Assembly (NCBI RefSeq): GCF_001544315.1 | Contig: NZ_BCQG01000032.1 | Span: 1-41,869, forward strand | Origin: Geobacillus jurassicus NBRC 107829 | GTDB taxonomy: Bacteria > Bacillota > Bacilli > Bacillales > Anoxybacillaceae | Reading direction: 5' to 3' | DNA length: 41,869 nt | Shown: positions 34,418 to 41,869 of the stretch, in pieces | How positions within the stretch are numbered: the stretch's first letter is position 1 | Layout: each line of letters begins with the position of its first letter | The notes under the pieces: generated by a model | What the model was told of the DNA's origin: nothing | Seen by the model: the letters and a program-made list of their open reading frames with translations, nothing else | The model's database searches: none | Position numbers and translations under genes: made by a program

Positions 34418-35482
34418 TCATGAGAAAGGACGGCTTCCCGCCATGGCCGGAATATATAGCAATTGCCCTTCGTGCACGTCGTCCGGGCTTTCCAAATCGT
34501 TGGCGCGCAACAGCTGCGAAACGGTCACGTCATACCGCTCAGCAATCTTGTCCAATGAATCTCCTTGCTGGACGATGCAAATTTTCACTTTCGTAAACTC
34601 TTCCGCCCCGCTTTTCGCAAACAGCTTCGTTAAGTAAAGCGCATTTTCGCTTTTCGCCTTCGTTTCTTCTTCCTCTTCTTCTTCCGCCGCCTTTTTCGCC
34701 GCCCCGATCGACACTTTCGCCTCAGTTGGCGGCAGCAGCGATGCGATGTCTTCCTCCGCCTGTGCGCTGACAGCCTTCGTTTCCGTCTCAAGCGGCAAAA
34801 ATGGCTCTTTCGCCTCCTCTTTTTCGCTAGATGACGGTGTTTCTTCATGGCGAACGGCCGCCGCTTCCCCAATCGGCGCGAAAAATCCGCTTTCCTGAGC
34901 GACAAGCTGTTTTTCTTCAGCCGCATCGAACGAACCGGATGCCAATGTTTCTGCTTCCTCATCGTCCACTTCCTTGCGGGCGATCGACTCAAACGGTGCG
35001 AACAATGGCTCCCCATCATCTTCCTCATCGACCAGCAACTCATTGTCAAGCGGCGCTTCGCTGATGCCGCTGATCGAAATGTCGGCAGTGATCAGCAATC
35101 TTCCGTTTTCATCCAATTCATAATCAAACGATTCGACCGTCACGTACACATCCTCAAGGGAACGGATGCGGCTTTTCGGAATCGTAATATCGATCGGAAA
35201 CCGGTGCGACAGTTCGCTGGTGCCGTCTTCGCGCAGCGAAATGTGTTGAATATACCGATAGCTGGCCATCTCAAACACGTCGTCATCCGCCTCCGCCTGC
35301 CCTTCGCCTGCTTGGCGAAATTCGCCGCTTAACTTGAGCGCGCCGCGGATCGTAATATATTGGTCGTACTCATCGACGGAAATGACCGGGTCAAGGGAAA
35401 TGGACAAAAACTCGGCGACTTCCTGTCCTCTTTTAAACCAGACCGATTCTTCAAGCGAAAAACGCAAATACGATTGCTCCAA
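34418..35482 (-). CDS. spoVID: Stage VI sporulation protein D (SpoVID), coat morphogenesis
   Basis: SpoVID drives encasement of the forespore by coat proteins and binds SafA and SpoIVA. The product has an N-terminal beta-rich domain (about residues 1-180) beginning LEQSYLRFSLEESVWFKRGQEVAEFL, a long Glu/Ala-rich linker and a C-terminal LysM domain (about 303-348, VQQGDSLDKIAERYDVTVSQLLRANDL). The start is a TTG at 35482, 8 bases after AAGGAGG, giving 354 residues and aligning with the remembered B. subtilis N terminus (RLQFSVEESICFQKGQEV). An in-frame ATG at 35533 lies within the -10 of the sigma-E-type promoter and cannot be used from that transcript. Confidence 0.9.
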   Translation of the reverse strand: MEQSYLRFSLEESVWFKRGQEVAEFLSISLDPVISVDEYDQYITIRGALKLSGEFRQAGEGQAEADDDVFEMASYRYIQHISLREDGTSELSHRFPIDITIPKSRIRSLEDVYVTVESFDYELDENGRLLITADISISGISEAPLDNELLVDEEDDGEPLFAPFESIARKEVDDEEAETLASGSFDAAEEKQLVAQESGFFAPIGEAAAVRHEETPSSSEKEEAKEPFLPLETETKAVSAQAEEDIASLLPPTEAKVSIGAAKKAAEEEEEEETKAKSENALYLTKLFAKSGAEEFTKVKICIVQQGDSLDKIAERYDVTVSQLLRANDLESPDDVHEGQLLYIPAMAGSRPFS

Positions 35483-35531
35483 CCGGGCCTCCTCCTTCCG
35501 TCCCTTCGCCAAATTTTCTATGACATTATCC

Positions 35532-35560
35532 ATTGTATGAACGGAAAAGAGGCGGTATGA
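35532..35560 (-). promoter_or_regulatory. Sigma-E-type promoter of spoVID-ysxE
   Basis: On the minus strand CATACAAT (35532-35539) matches the sigma-E -10 consensus CATACAMT fully, and TCATACC (35554-35560) matches five of seven bases of KMATATT, at a spacing of 14. The spoVID operon of B. subtilis is sigma-E dependent, so the context agrees. Confidence 0.82.
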
Positions 35561-35561
35561 T

Positions 35562-35592
35562 AAAAAAATGAGGCTGCCGGTCGTCGGCAGCC
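35562..35592 (-). terminator. Intrinsic terminator of the hem operon
   Basis: An 8-bp perfect stem (GGCTGCCG/CGGCAGCC) with a 5-base loop is followed on the minus strand by seven Ts, 9 bases after the hemL stop. It separates the heme operon from spoVID; the spoVID promoter begins right after its T run. Confidence 0.92.
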
Positions 35593-35600
35593 CGTTCTCT

Positions 35601-36890
35601 CTATCCGCGCAGGCGGGCAAACACCCGCTCGGCAGCAGCAATCGTATATTCAATATCGTCATCACTGTGGGCCGTCGACAAGAACAGCCCTTCAAATTGC
35701 GACGGCGGCAGGAAAATGCCTTCATTCGCCATTTCCCGATAATAGGCGGCAAACAGCTCCAAATCGGACGTCTTCGCGGTCTCGTAGTTGATGACTGGCT
35801 CGTTCGTGAAGAAAAAGCCGATCATCGACCCGACACGGTTGATCGTATGCGGGATGCCGTATTTCTCCGCCGCCTGGTGAAGACCCTCCGCCAGGCGCGC
35901 CGCTTTGCGGCCAAGCTCTTCATACGTTTCCGGCGTCAGCTGGCGGAGCGTTTCGTAACCAGCCGTCATGGCGAGCGGATTGCCGGAGAGCGTGCCGGCT
36001 TGGTACACCGGTCCGCTCGGCGCGACAAGCTCCATGATCTCCGCTTTGCCGCCGTACGCCCCGACCGGCAAACCGCCGCCGATCACTTTGCCAAGGCACG
36101 TCAAGTCCGGCTCAATGCCGTAATGCCCTTGGGCGCAATGATAATCGACGCGAAACCCCGTCATCACCTCGTCAAAAATTAATAAGGCGCCATATTGTTT
36201 TGTCACCTCGCGCAGTCCTTCCAAAAATCCGGGAGCAGGTGGAACGACGCCCATGTTGCCGGCGACCGGCTCGACGATTACTGCGGCGATATCTTCGCCA
36301 AACCGCTCAAACGCATAGCGGACGCTGTCCAGATCATTGTACGGAACGGTGATCGTATGCTGCGCCACCGATTCCGGCACGCCCGGGCTGTCCGGCAAGC
36401 CGAGCGTCGCCACGCCGGAGCCGGCTTTAATAAGCAACGAATCGCCGTGGCCGTGGTAACTGCCTTCAAACTTGATGATTTTGTTGCGCTTCGTGTAGCC
36501 GCGCGCCAAGCGGAGGGCGCTCATCGTCGCCTCGGTGCCAGAGTTGACCATGCGCACGATCTCGACCGACGGCACCCGCTCGATCACAAGCTTGGCGAGC
36601 TCGTTTTCAAGCAATGTCGGAGCCCCGAAGCTCGTCCCTTGTTCGGCCACCCGCTTCAACGCTTCAACGACTTGCGGGTTGGCATGGCCTAAAATGAGCG
36701 GCCCCCATGACAGCACATAATCGATGTATTCATTGCCGTCAATATCGTAAATTTTCGACCCTTGGCCGCGCGCCATGAAAATCGGCGTCATCCCGACCGA
36801 CTTGAAGGCGCGCACCGGGCTGTTCACCCCGCCCGGCATCAACTTCACCGCTTCTTCATAGGCCGCTTTCGATCGTTCATAGCTTCGCAT
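35601..36890 (-). CDS. hemL: Glutamate-1-semialdehyde 2,1-aminomutase
   Basis: HemL is a PLP enzyme that converts glutamate-1-semialdehyde to 5-aminolevulinate in the C5 heme pathway. The 429-residue product has the N-terminal [27 protein letters not shown] for cofactor phosphate binding, [10 protein letters not shown] and the Schiff-base lysine Lys268 in [17 protein letters not shown]. It is the last gene of hemAXCDBL, 16 bases after hemB, with GGGGGAG before ATG 36890. An intrinsic terminator follows. All catalytic residues are present. Confidence 0.97.
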   Translation of the reverse strand: MRSYERSKAAYEEAVKLMPGGVNSPVRAFKSVGMTPIFMARGQGSKIYDIDGNEYIDYVLSWGPLILGHANPQVVEALKRVAEQGTSFGAPTLLENELAKLVIERVPSVEIVRMVNSGTEATMSALRLARGYTKRNKIIKFEGSYHGHGDSLLIKAGSGVATLGLPDSPGVPESVAQHTITVPYNDLDSVRYAFERFGEDIAAVIVEPVAGNMGVVPPAPGFLEGLREVTKQYGALLIFDEVMTGFRVDYHCAQGHYGIEPDLTCLGKVIGGGLPVGAYGGKAEIMELVAPSGPVYQAGTLSGNPLAMTAGYETLRQLTPETYEELGRKAARLAEGLHQAAEKYGIPHTINRVGSMIGFFFTNEPVINYETAKTSDLELFAAYYREMANEGIFLPPSQFEGLFLSTAHSDDDIEYTIAAAERVFARLRG

Positions 36891-36906
36891 GATTTCGCTC
36901 TCCCCC

Positions 36907-37881
36907 TCATTCAGTCAGCCACCGGGCGACATCTTTCGCAAAATACGTAATGATCAAATCCGCGCCGGCCCGTTTCATCCCTGTCAACATTTCCATGACG
37001 ACCGGCTTCTCATCGATCCAACCGTTTTGCGCCGCCGCCTTGATCATCGCATACTCGCCGCTCACATTATAGGCGACAAGCGGCAGCGGAAAGCGGTTTT
37101 TGATGTCGCGGATAATGTCCATGTACGCAAGCGCTGGCTTCACCATCAAGAAATCAGCGCCTTCTTTGACATCCGACTCCGCTTCTCGGAACGCCTCAAG
37201 GCGGTTGGCCGGATCCATTTGGTACGTCTTCCGGTCGCCAAACTGCGGCGCGCTGTCGGCGGCGTCACGGAACGGGCCGTAAAACGCCGAGGCGTATTTG
37301 ACCGCATACGACATGATCGGCACGTACTCGAATCCCGCTTCATCAAGCCCCTGGCGAATGGCGGCGACAAAGCCGTCCATCATGTTTGACGGCGCGATGA
37401 TGTCAGCGCCCGCTTGCGCCTGGCTGACGGCTGTTTTGACGAGCAAATCAAGCGACGGGTCGTTCAGCACGCGCTCGTTTTCGACGACGCCGCAATGGCC
37501 ATGGCTCGTATATTCACATAAACATGTATCGGCGATGACGACGATCTCCGGGTGCTCCGCCTTCATTTGCCGGATCGCCCGCTGGACGATCCCCGTTTCG
37601 CAATACGCCTGCGAACCGACTTCATCTTTTTCATTCGGCACGCCGAACACCATCACGGCAGGAATGCCAAGGTTGGCGATGTCGTCCATTTCCTCGGACA
37701 AACGGTCAAGCGACAAATGATACACTCCCGGCATCGACGGCACTTCCCGCTTAATGCCGCTGCCCTCGACCACAAACAGCGGGTAAATGAGATCCTCGAC
37801 GCGAAGATGCGTCTCGCGCACCATCGCCCGAATCGCAGCCGTTTGCCGCAAGCGGCGATGGCGGTCAAATGACAGTGCCAT
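36907..37881 (-). CDS. hemB: Porphobilinogen synthase (5-aminolevulinate dehydratase)
   Basis: HemB condenses two 5-aminolevulinates to porphobilinogen. The 324-residue product has the zinc cysteines Cys120, Cys122 and Cys130 in [14 protein letters not shown] and the two Schiff-base lysines Lys195 ([15 protein letters not shown]) and Lys248 ([10 protein letters not shown]). The zinc site marks it as a Zn-dependent type. Its ATG directly follows the hemD stop, so translation is coupled. Length is normal for the family. Confidence 0.97.
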   Translation of the reverse strand: MALSFDRHRRLRQTAAIRAMVRETHLRVEDLIYPLFVVEGSGIKREVPSMPGVYHLSLDRLSEEMDDIANLGIPAVMVFGVPNEKDEVGSQAYCETGIVQRAIRQMKAEHPEIVVIADTCLCEYTSHGHCGVVENERVLNDPSLDLLVKTAVSQAQAGADIIAPSNMMDGFVAAIRQGLDEAGFEYVPIMSYAVKYASAFYGPFRDAADSAPQFGDRKTYQMDPANRLEAFREAESDVKEGADFLMVKPALAYMDIIRDIKNRFPLPLVAYNVSGEYAMIKAAAQNGWIDEKPVVMEMLTGMKRAGADLIITYFAKDVARWLTE

Positions 37882-38649
37882 TCATTGTCCCTCCATGGAA
37901 AAGTATTGTTCCATCGCTTTAATGATACCATCAGCGGTGTAATCGGCCGCACAAATATGCACCGGAATGCCCGCCCGCTCGGCCGCTTCTTTCGTCACCG
38001 GCCCGATGCAGGCGACCGCAACACCGAAAAGAAGAGAAACTGCTTCTTTGCCGAGAAGGCGGACAAAGCTGTCGACCGCCGACGGGCTCATCAAAGTGAC
38101 CGCGTCAAGCTCCCGCCGGCGCAACAGCGACAACAGCCGCTCCCGGCCGCTTTCATCCGGTGCGGTTTCGTACACCGTGAGCTCATCGACGACGGCCCCC
38201 GCGTTTCGCAACGACTCGGGCAGCGTCGGACGGGCCAAATTGCCTTTCACAAACAGTACACGATCGCCTCGTTTGATATGCGGAACGAGCGCGGCCGCCA
38301 GCCGTTCAGCAGTGTAATCATCCGGCACGAGCGCCGGGGAAAGACCGCGCTCGGCGAGCGCCGCCGCTGTTTTCCGCCCGACAACGGCCATCTTCGGCAG
38401 CGGCTGCGGCAACAAAACGTGCGGGAAAAAGAAGCGGACCGCGTTGGCGCTCGTGAAGATGAGCCAGTGATATTCATTGATCCGCTCAGCTATAGCGGCG
38501 ATTTCCTCCGGCGCCGCCGGCTGGATGGCAATGAGCGGGATTTCCACCGGCACAGCGCCGGCAGCGCGCAACTGGGCAGAAAACGGCGCCGCCTGCTCCT
38601 TGCCGCGCGTCACAAGCACGGTTTTGCCATCTAGCGGACGCCCCGCCAT
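37882..38649 (-). CDS. hemD: Uroporphyrinogen-III synthase
   Basis: HemD closes hydroxymethylbilane to uroporphyrinogen III with inversion of ring D. The 255-residue product shows the bilobed family pattern: GKTVLVTRGKEQAAPFSAQLRAAGA at the start, WLIFTSANAVRFFF in the first lobe and LDAVTLMSPSAVDSF and VACIGPVTKEAAERAG in the second. Overall conservation of this family is low, but these motifs and the place between hemC and hemB are decisive. Its ATG overlaps the hemC stop by one base (TAATG). Confidence 0.94.
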   Translation of the reverse strand: MAGRPLDGKTVLVTRGKEQAAPFSAQLRAAGAVPVEIPLIAIQPAAPEEIAAIAERINEYHWLIFTSANAVRFFFPHVLLPQPLPKMAVVGRKTAAALAERGLSPALVPDDYTAERLAAALVPHIKRGDRVLFVKGNLARPTLPESLRNAGAVVDELTVYETAPDESGRERLLSLLRRRELDAVTLMSPSAVDSFVRLLGKEAVSLLFGVAVACIGPVTKEAAERAGIPVHICAADYTADGIIKAMEQYFSMEGQ

Positions 38650-39578
38650 TAGGAGCTCAACTCCTTTTTCACCCGCTCGATGAGCGCTTTCGCCCCTTGT
38701 TCGATTAAGACAGCTGCCGCCTGCCGGCCGACGGCCTCCGGATCGGCGCCCGTGACGATTTCTTTATACACTTCTTTGCCATCCGGCGAGGCGACAAGGG
38801 CGGTAAGGCGCACGATGCCGCCGTCCGCTTCAGCGTAGCCAGCGATCGGCACTTGACAGCCGCCCTCCATTTGCTGCAAAAAAGCGCGCTCCGCCCGAAC
38901 GGCCTGCTCGGTTTGCTCGTCGTTCAACCGACTGAGCCATTCGCGCAATTCGTCATCATCCTCCCGGCATTCAACCGCAAGCGCCCCTTGGCCGACCGCC
39001 GGAACGCAGACATCAAGAGGCAGATAGTCGCTGATGACGTCATCTCCCCAACCCATGCGCGCAAGACCTGCCGCCGCCAGCACGATCGCATCATAATCTT
39101 CATTGTTGAGCTTCGCCAGTCTCGTATCAATATTGCCGCGAATCCATTTGATCGTCAAATCCGGGCGATAAGCGAGCAGCTGCGCCGAGCGGCGCAGGCT
39201 GCTCGTGCCAATGACCGATCCCGCCGGCAAATCATGCAACGCCCGGTTGCCTTTGCTGACGAGCACATCGCGCGCATCTTCACGGCGCGGCACCGCCCCG
39301 ATCGCCAAGCCTTCGGGCAACACGGCTGGCATATCTTTCATGCTATGGACCGCCATATCGATGCCTCCGGCGAGCAATTCGTGCTCGATCTCTTTCACAA
39401 ACAGCCCTTTGCCCCCCACTTTCGAGAGTGTGACATCAAGCACTCGGTCTCCTTTCGTGACGATTTCTTTCACTTCAAACGTAAACGGCGCCCCGAGCTG
39501 TTTCAATTCGTTGATCACCCAATTCGTCTGGGTCAAGGCGAGCTTGCTGCGCCGCGAGCCAACGACAATGTTCCGCAT
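38649..39578 (-). CDS. hemC: Hydroxymethylbilane synthase (porphobilinogen deaminase)
   Basis: HemC joins four porphobilinogens into hydroxymethylbilane. The 309-residue product has the N-terminal [12 protein letters not shown], the catalytic Asp82 in [10 protein letters not shown], the Arg-rich [12 protein letters not shown] site and Cys241 in [13 protein letters not shown], which carries the dipyrromethane cofactor. It follows hemX by 15 bases in the hem operon. All key residues are intact. Confidence 0.97.
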   Translation of the reverse strand: MRNIVVGSRRSKLALTQTNWVINELKQLGAPFTFEVKEIVTKGDRVLDVTLSKVGGKGLFVKEIEHELLAGGIDMAVHSMKDMPAVLPEGLAIGAVPRREDARDVLVSKGNRALHDLPAGSVIGTSSLRRSAQLLAYRPDLTIKWIRGNIDTRLAKLNNEDYDAIVLAAAGLARMGWGDDVISDYLPLDVCVPAVGQGALAVECREDDDELREWLSRLNDEQTEQAVRAERAFLQQMEGGCQVPIAGYAEADGGIVRLTALVASPDGKEVYKEIVTGADPEAVGRQAAAVLIEQGAKALIERVKKELSS

Positions 39579-39593
39579 CTCGTTCCACCTCGA

Positions 39594-40409
39594 TTACGAA
39601 TACCAAAAATGAAATTTTGACAAACTGCCAAACAAGAAAAAGTTGACAAGCAAAAACAAAAACGAACCGATGTTCCATAGCGCGATCGTCTTCCCTTGCA
39701 TCTGCTGAACGGCTCGCTTATAAAAATAGATGCCATAGACGAGAAGAACGACAAACGACCCAAGCACTTTCGCATCATACCAATGGAAATGGTCAATTTG
39801 AATGTACGCCCAAATCACGCCAAGAATGAGCCCTAATAACAACATAGGCAAGCCGAGCAAATTTAAAACATACGACAAAAAATCAAGCCGCGACAAATCG
39901 GCCATGCGCCAAAGACGCGCCCCCCACTTTTTCTTTTTCAGCAAGCTGTATTGCAGCATGTACAGCACAGAAAACAGAAATGACAGCGTAAACGCCGCGT
40001 ACGCCCCGAGCGCAAGGGTAATGTGGATGATAAGCAGCTCCGAAACGAGCCGCTCCGCAACAGCCGGCGACTGCGAGGATGGTGCAAACGTATGAATGGC
40101 CAAAATAAAAAACGCAAGAACGTTCGTAAAAAAGACGATGAAGTCGACGCGCAGCAGCCGGTTGATGACGAGCGACAGCGTAATGAGCAGCCAGGCGTAA
40201 AAATAAAGCCCTTCCGACATCGTTAAAATCGGGAAGCGCTTCGTCTCGAGGACGCGGAAGGCAAACGTCGCCGTCTGCAAAACCCATACAATAGAAAGCA
40301 ACCAGAAGGCGGTTTCGTTCGCCTTCCGGTTTTGCTGCAAAAAATCGATGAAGTATAAAAGAATCGAAGCGATGTAAAGCAAAATGGACAGCTCATACAA
40401 CAGCGCCAC
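39594..40409 (-). CDS. hemX: HemX, cytochrome c assembly-type membrane protein
   Basis: HemX is an integral membrane protein of the CcsA/CcmC superfamily that lowers the amount of glutamyl-tRNA reductase (HemA) in B. subtilis. The product has about eight membrane helices and the family segments around FAFRVLETKRFPILTMSEGLYFYAWL and LLIIHITLALGAYAAFTLSFLFSVLYMLQ. GTG 40409 (271 residues) is chosen, because AAGGTGG lies 8 bases before it; an in-frame GTG at 40421 would add four residues but has no ribosome site. It follows hemA directly and precedes hemC, the known order. Confidence 0.93.
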   Translation of the reverse strand: MALLYELSILLYIASILLYFIDFLQQNRKANETAFWLLSIVWVLQTATFAFRVLETKRFPILTMSEGLYFYAWLLITLSLVINRLLRVDFIVFFTNVLAFFILAIHTFAPSSQSPAVAERLVSELLIIHITLALGAYAAFTLSFLFSVLYMLQYSLLKKKKWGARLWRMADLSRLDFLSYVLNLLGLPMLLLGLILGVIWAYIQIDHFHWYDAKVLGSFVVLLVYGIYFYKRAVQQMQGKTIALWNIGSFLFLLVNFFLFGSLSKFHFWYS

Positions 40410-40422
40410 CGTCCATCCCACC

Positions 40423-41787
40423 TTACAGCTGCCATGATGGACGGGCGGCGCGGGCTGCTTCCGCCCCCTGCTCGCCGCACTGCTCCGCTTTCGCCTGTTG
40501 CATGCGCCGCTCGGATTTCACCGCATCTTCGATATTGAAGATTTTCATAAACAGCCGAAGCGCCTCGTCGGCGTTCGGACCGGAGGCAAGTTCCTTCGCC
40601 TGCAAAATCGGGTCGCGGAGCAGCTGGTTAATGATGCTTTTTGTATGTTTGTTCAACACTTTCCAGTCGCGCTCTGACAAATGCGGCAGTTTCCGTTCCA
40701 AACTTTTCATCGTTTCCGCCTGGATGGCAAGAGCCTTTTCACGCAGTGCGGCGATGACCGGCACAACGCCGAGCGTTTGCAGCCATTGGCTGAACGCCAC
40801 AAGCTCCGCTTCGATCATCGTTTCAATACGGGCGGCTGCCTTTTGCCGTTCCGCCAAGTTGGCCGCCACGACATCTTGCAAATCGTCGATGTCGTACAAA
40901 AAGACGGTTTCCAGTTCGGCCAGCGCCGGGTCCAAATCGCGCGGCACAGCGATGTCGACCATAAAGAGCGGGCGTCCTTTGCGCATTTTCTCAAGCGGCG
41001 CCACCATCTCTTTCGTCAAAATATAGCCTTTTGCCCCCGTCGAGCTGATGACGATATCCGCCTCAAGCAAGGCGCATGACAACTCGCTGAGCGGCTTCGC
41101 CTCACCGGCGAATTGTGCTGCGAGCTGCTGTGCTTTTTCAAGCGTCCGATTGACGACCGTCACTTTGCCGACGCCGCTGCCGTACAAGTTTTGCGCCGCC
41201 AGCGCCCCCATTTTGCCGGCGCCGATGATCAAGACGTGCTTGCCGGTCAGGCGGCCGAAAATTTTCTTCGCCAGCTCAACCGCCGCATAGCTGACCGATA
41301 CGGCGTGCGCCCCGATGCCCGTTTCTGAATGGGCGCGCTTCGCAAAAGTCACCGCCTGTTTGAACAGATGGTTGAAAATGGTGCCGCTCGTCCCGACCTC
41401 TTGAGCAAGCAAATAGCTGTCTTTCACTTGCCCTAAAATTTGCGTTTCCCCGAGCACCATCGAGTCAAGGCCGGCTGCCACACGGAACAAATGCCGGATG
41501 GCTGCCTCTCCTTCCATCACGCGCAAATATGGGGAGATCGCTTCTACTTCAACGCCAAACCATTCAGCTAAAAACGCTTTAATATAGTAACGGCCGGTAT
41601 GCAGTTGATCGACAACCGCATAAATTTCCGTCCGGTTGCACGTCGAGACGATCACGTTTTCAAGCACGCTTTTTTGCTTGGCGAGCTGTTTCATCGCCGC
41701 ACCGAGCTCCGCTTCCGCAAATGCGAGCTTTTCGCGGATTTCTACAGGGGCGGTTTTATAGTTGACGCCAACGACTACGATTTGCAC
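40423..41787 (-). CDS. hemA: Glutamyl-tRNA reductase
   Basis: HemA reduces glutamyl-tRNA-Glu to glutamate-1-semialdehyde with NADPH, the first committed step of heme synthesis by the C5 path. The 454-residue product has the catalytic Cys50 in [12 protein letters not shown], the [17 protein letters not shown] motif, the NADPH-binding [13 protein letters not shown] (about residues 190-202) and a C-terminal dimerisation helix region. A GTG at 41787 follows AAGGGGGATG. It is the first gene of hemAXCDBL and has an extended -10 promoter upstream. The last 25 residues are Ala/Glu/Arg-rich. Confidence 0.97.
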   Translation of the reverse strand: MQIVVVGVNYKTAPVEIREKLAFAEAELGAAMKQLAKQKSVLENVIVSTCNRTEIYAVVDQLHTGRYYIKAFLAEWFGVEVEAISPYLRVMEGEAAIRHLFRVAAGLDSMVLGETQILGQVKDSYLLAQEVGTSGTIFNHLFKQAVTFAKRAHSETGIGAHAVSVSYAAVELAKKIFGRLTGKHVLIIGAGKMGALAAQNLYGSGVGKVTVVNRTLEKAQQLAAQFAGEAKPLSELSCALLEADIVISSTGAKGYILTKEMVAPLEKMRKGRPLFMVDIAVPRDLDPALAELETVFLYDIDDLQDVVAANLAERQKAAARIETMIEAELVAFSQWLQTLGVVPVIAALREKALAIQAETMKSLERKLPHLSERDWKVLNKHTKSIINQLLRDPILQAKELASGPNADEALRLFMKIFNIEDAVKSERRMQQAKAEQCGEQGAEAARAARPSWQL

Positions 41788-41822
41788 GATCCATCCCCCT
41801 TATTGACCGAATCCCTTCTGCT

Positions 41823-41831
41823 ATTATATCA
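41823..41831 (-). promoter_or_regulatory. Extended -10 promoter of the hem operon
   Basis: On the minus strand TGA-TATAAT gives a perfect extended -10 about 35 bases before the hemA GTG. No good -35 is seen at 17 bases. The window ends shortly upstream with TTGTGAACG, so any operator further out is cut off. Confidence 0.6.
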
Positions 41832-41869
41832 CAACCGTCCATGATTCCGGTTTGAAAAAATTGTGAACG

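Noticed and set aside
41860-41869. TTGTGAACG at the right edge as a redox-repressor (Rex-type) half site upstream of hemA
   Set aside because: Only one half of a possible palindrome is inside the window, so it cannot be judged.

Overview
The window comes from a thermophilic, spore-forming member of the Bacillaceae, almost certainly Geobacillus. The evidence is a GC-rich Firmicute codon pattern, strong AAGGAGG ribosome sites, sporulation genes (spo0B, spoIVFA, spoIVFB, spoIIB, spoVID, ysxE) and a valyl-tRNA synthetase whose 880-residue length and sequence match, from memory, the G. stearothermophilus enzyme. Gene order follows the Bacillus subtilis block spo0B-rpmA-prp-rplU-spoIVFB-spoIVFA-minD-minC-mreD-mreC-mreB-radC-maf-spoIIB-(comC)-folC-valS-ysxE-spoVID-hemLBDCXA. 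Nearly all genes lie on the minus strand, so transcription runs from high to low coordinates.

Region 1 (1-10.8 kb) is conserved core. It holds the Spo0 phosphorelay protein, ribosomal proteins L27 and L21 with the L27-processing protease Prp and an L21 leader RNA, the SpoIVF pair behind a sigma-E-type promoter, MinCD, MreBCD, RadC, Maf and SpoIIB. The first 164 bases do not contain the obg gene expected after spo0B.

Region 2 (10.9-28.3 kb) is the most interesting part. Where B. subtilis has little more than comC between folC and spoIIB, this window has about 17 kb encoding an apparently complete monoderm type IV pilus system. A minus-strand operon runs from an unknown membrane protein through a PRC-barrel protein, a VanW/G5 protein, pilB, pilT, pilC, a major pilin, the prepilin peptidase, pilM, pilN, pilO and a pseudopilin. 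A divergent plus-strand operon encodes three minor (pseudo)pilins and converges on a secreted VWA plus bacterial-Ig protein that could be an adhesin. No secretin or PilP is seen, as expected for a one-membrane cell. pilC is frameshifted at a GCTC tetranucleotide repeat, so in this sequence the pilus platform is either broken or switched off, unless the shift is an assembly error.

Region 3 (28.3-41.9 kb) is again core. It contains folC, then valS behind a T-box riboswitch, a small divergent membrane-protein gene, an intergenic stretch with degenerate repeats, the spore coat genes ysxE and spoVID (the latter with a sigma-E-type promoter and a TTG start), and the heme operon hemA-hemX-hemC-hemD-hemB-hemL with an extended -10 promoter at the right edge.
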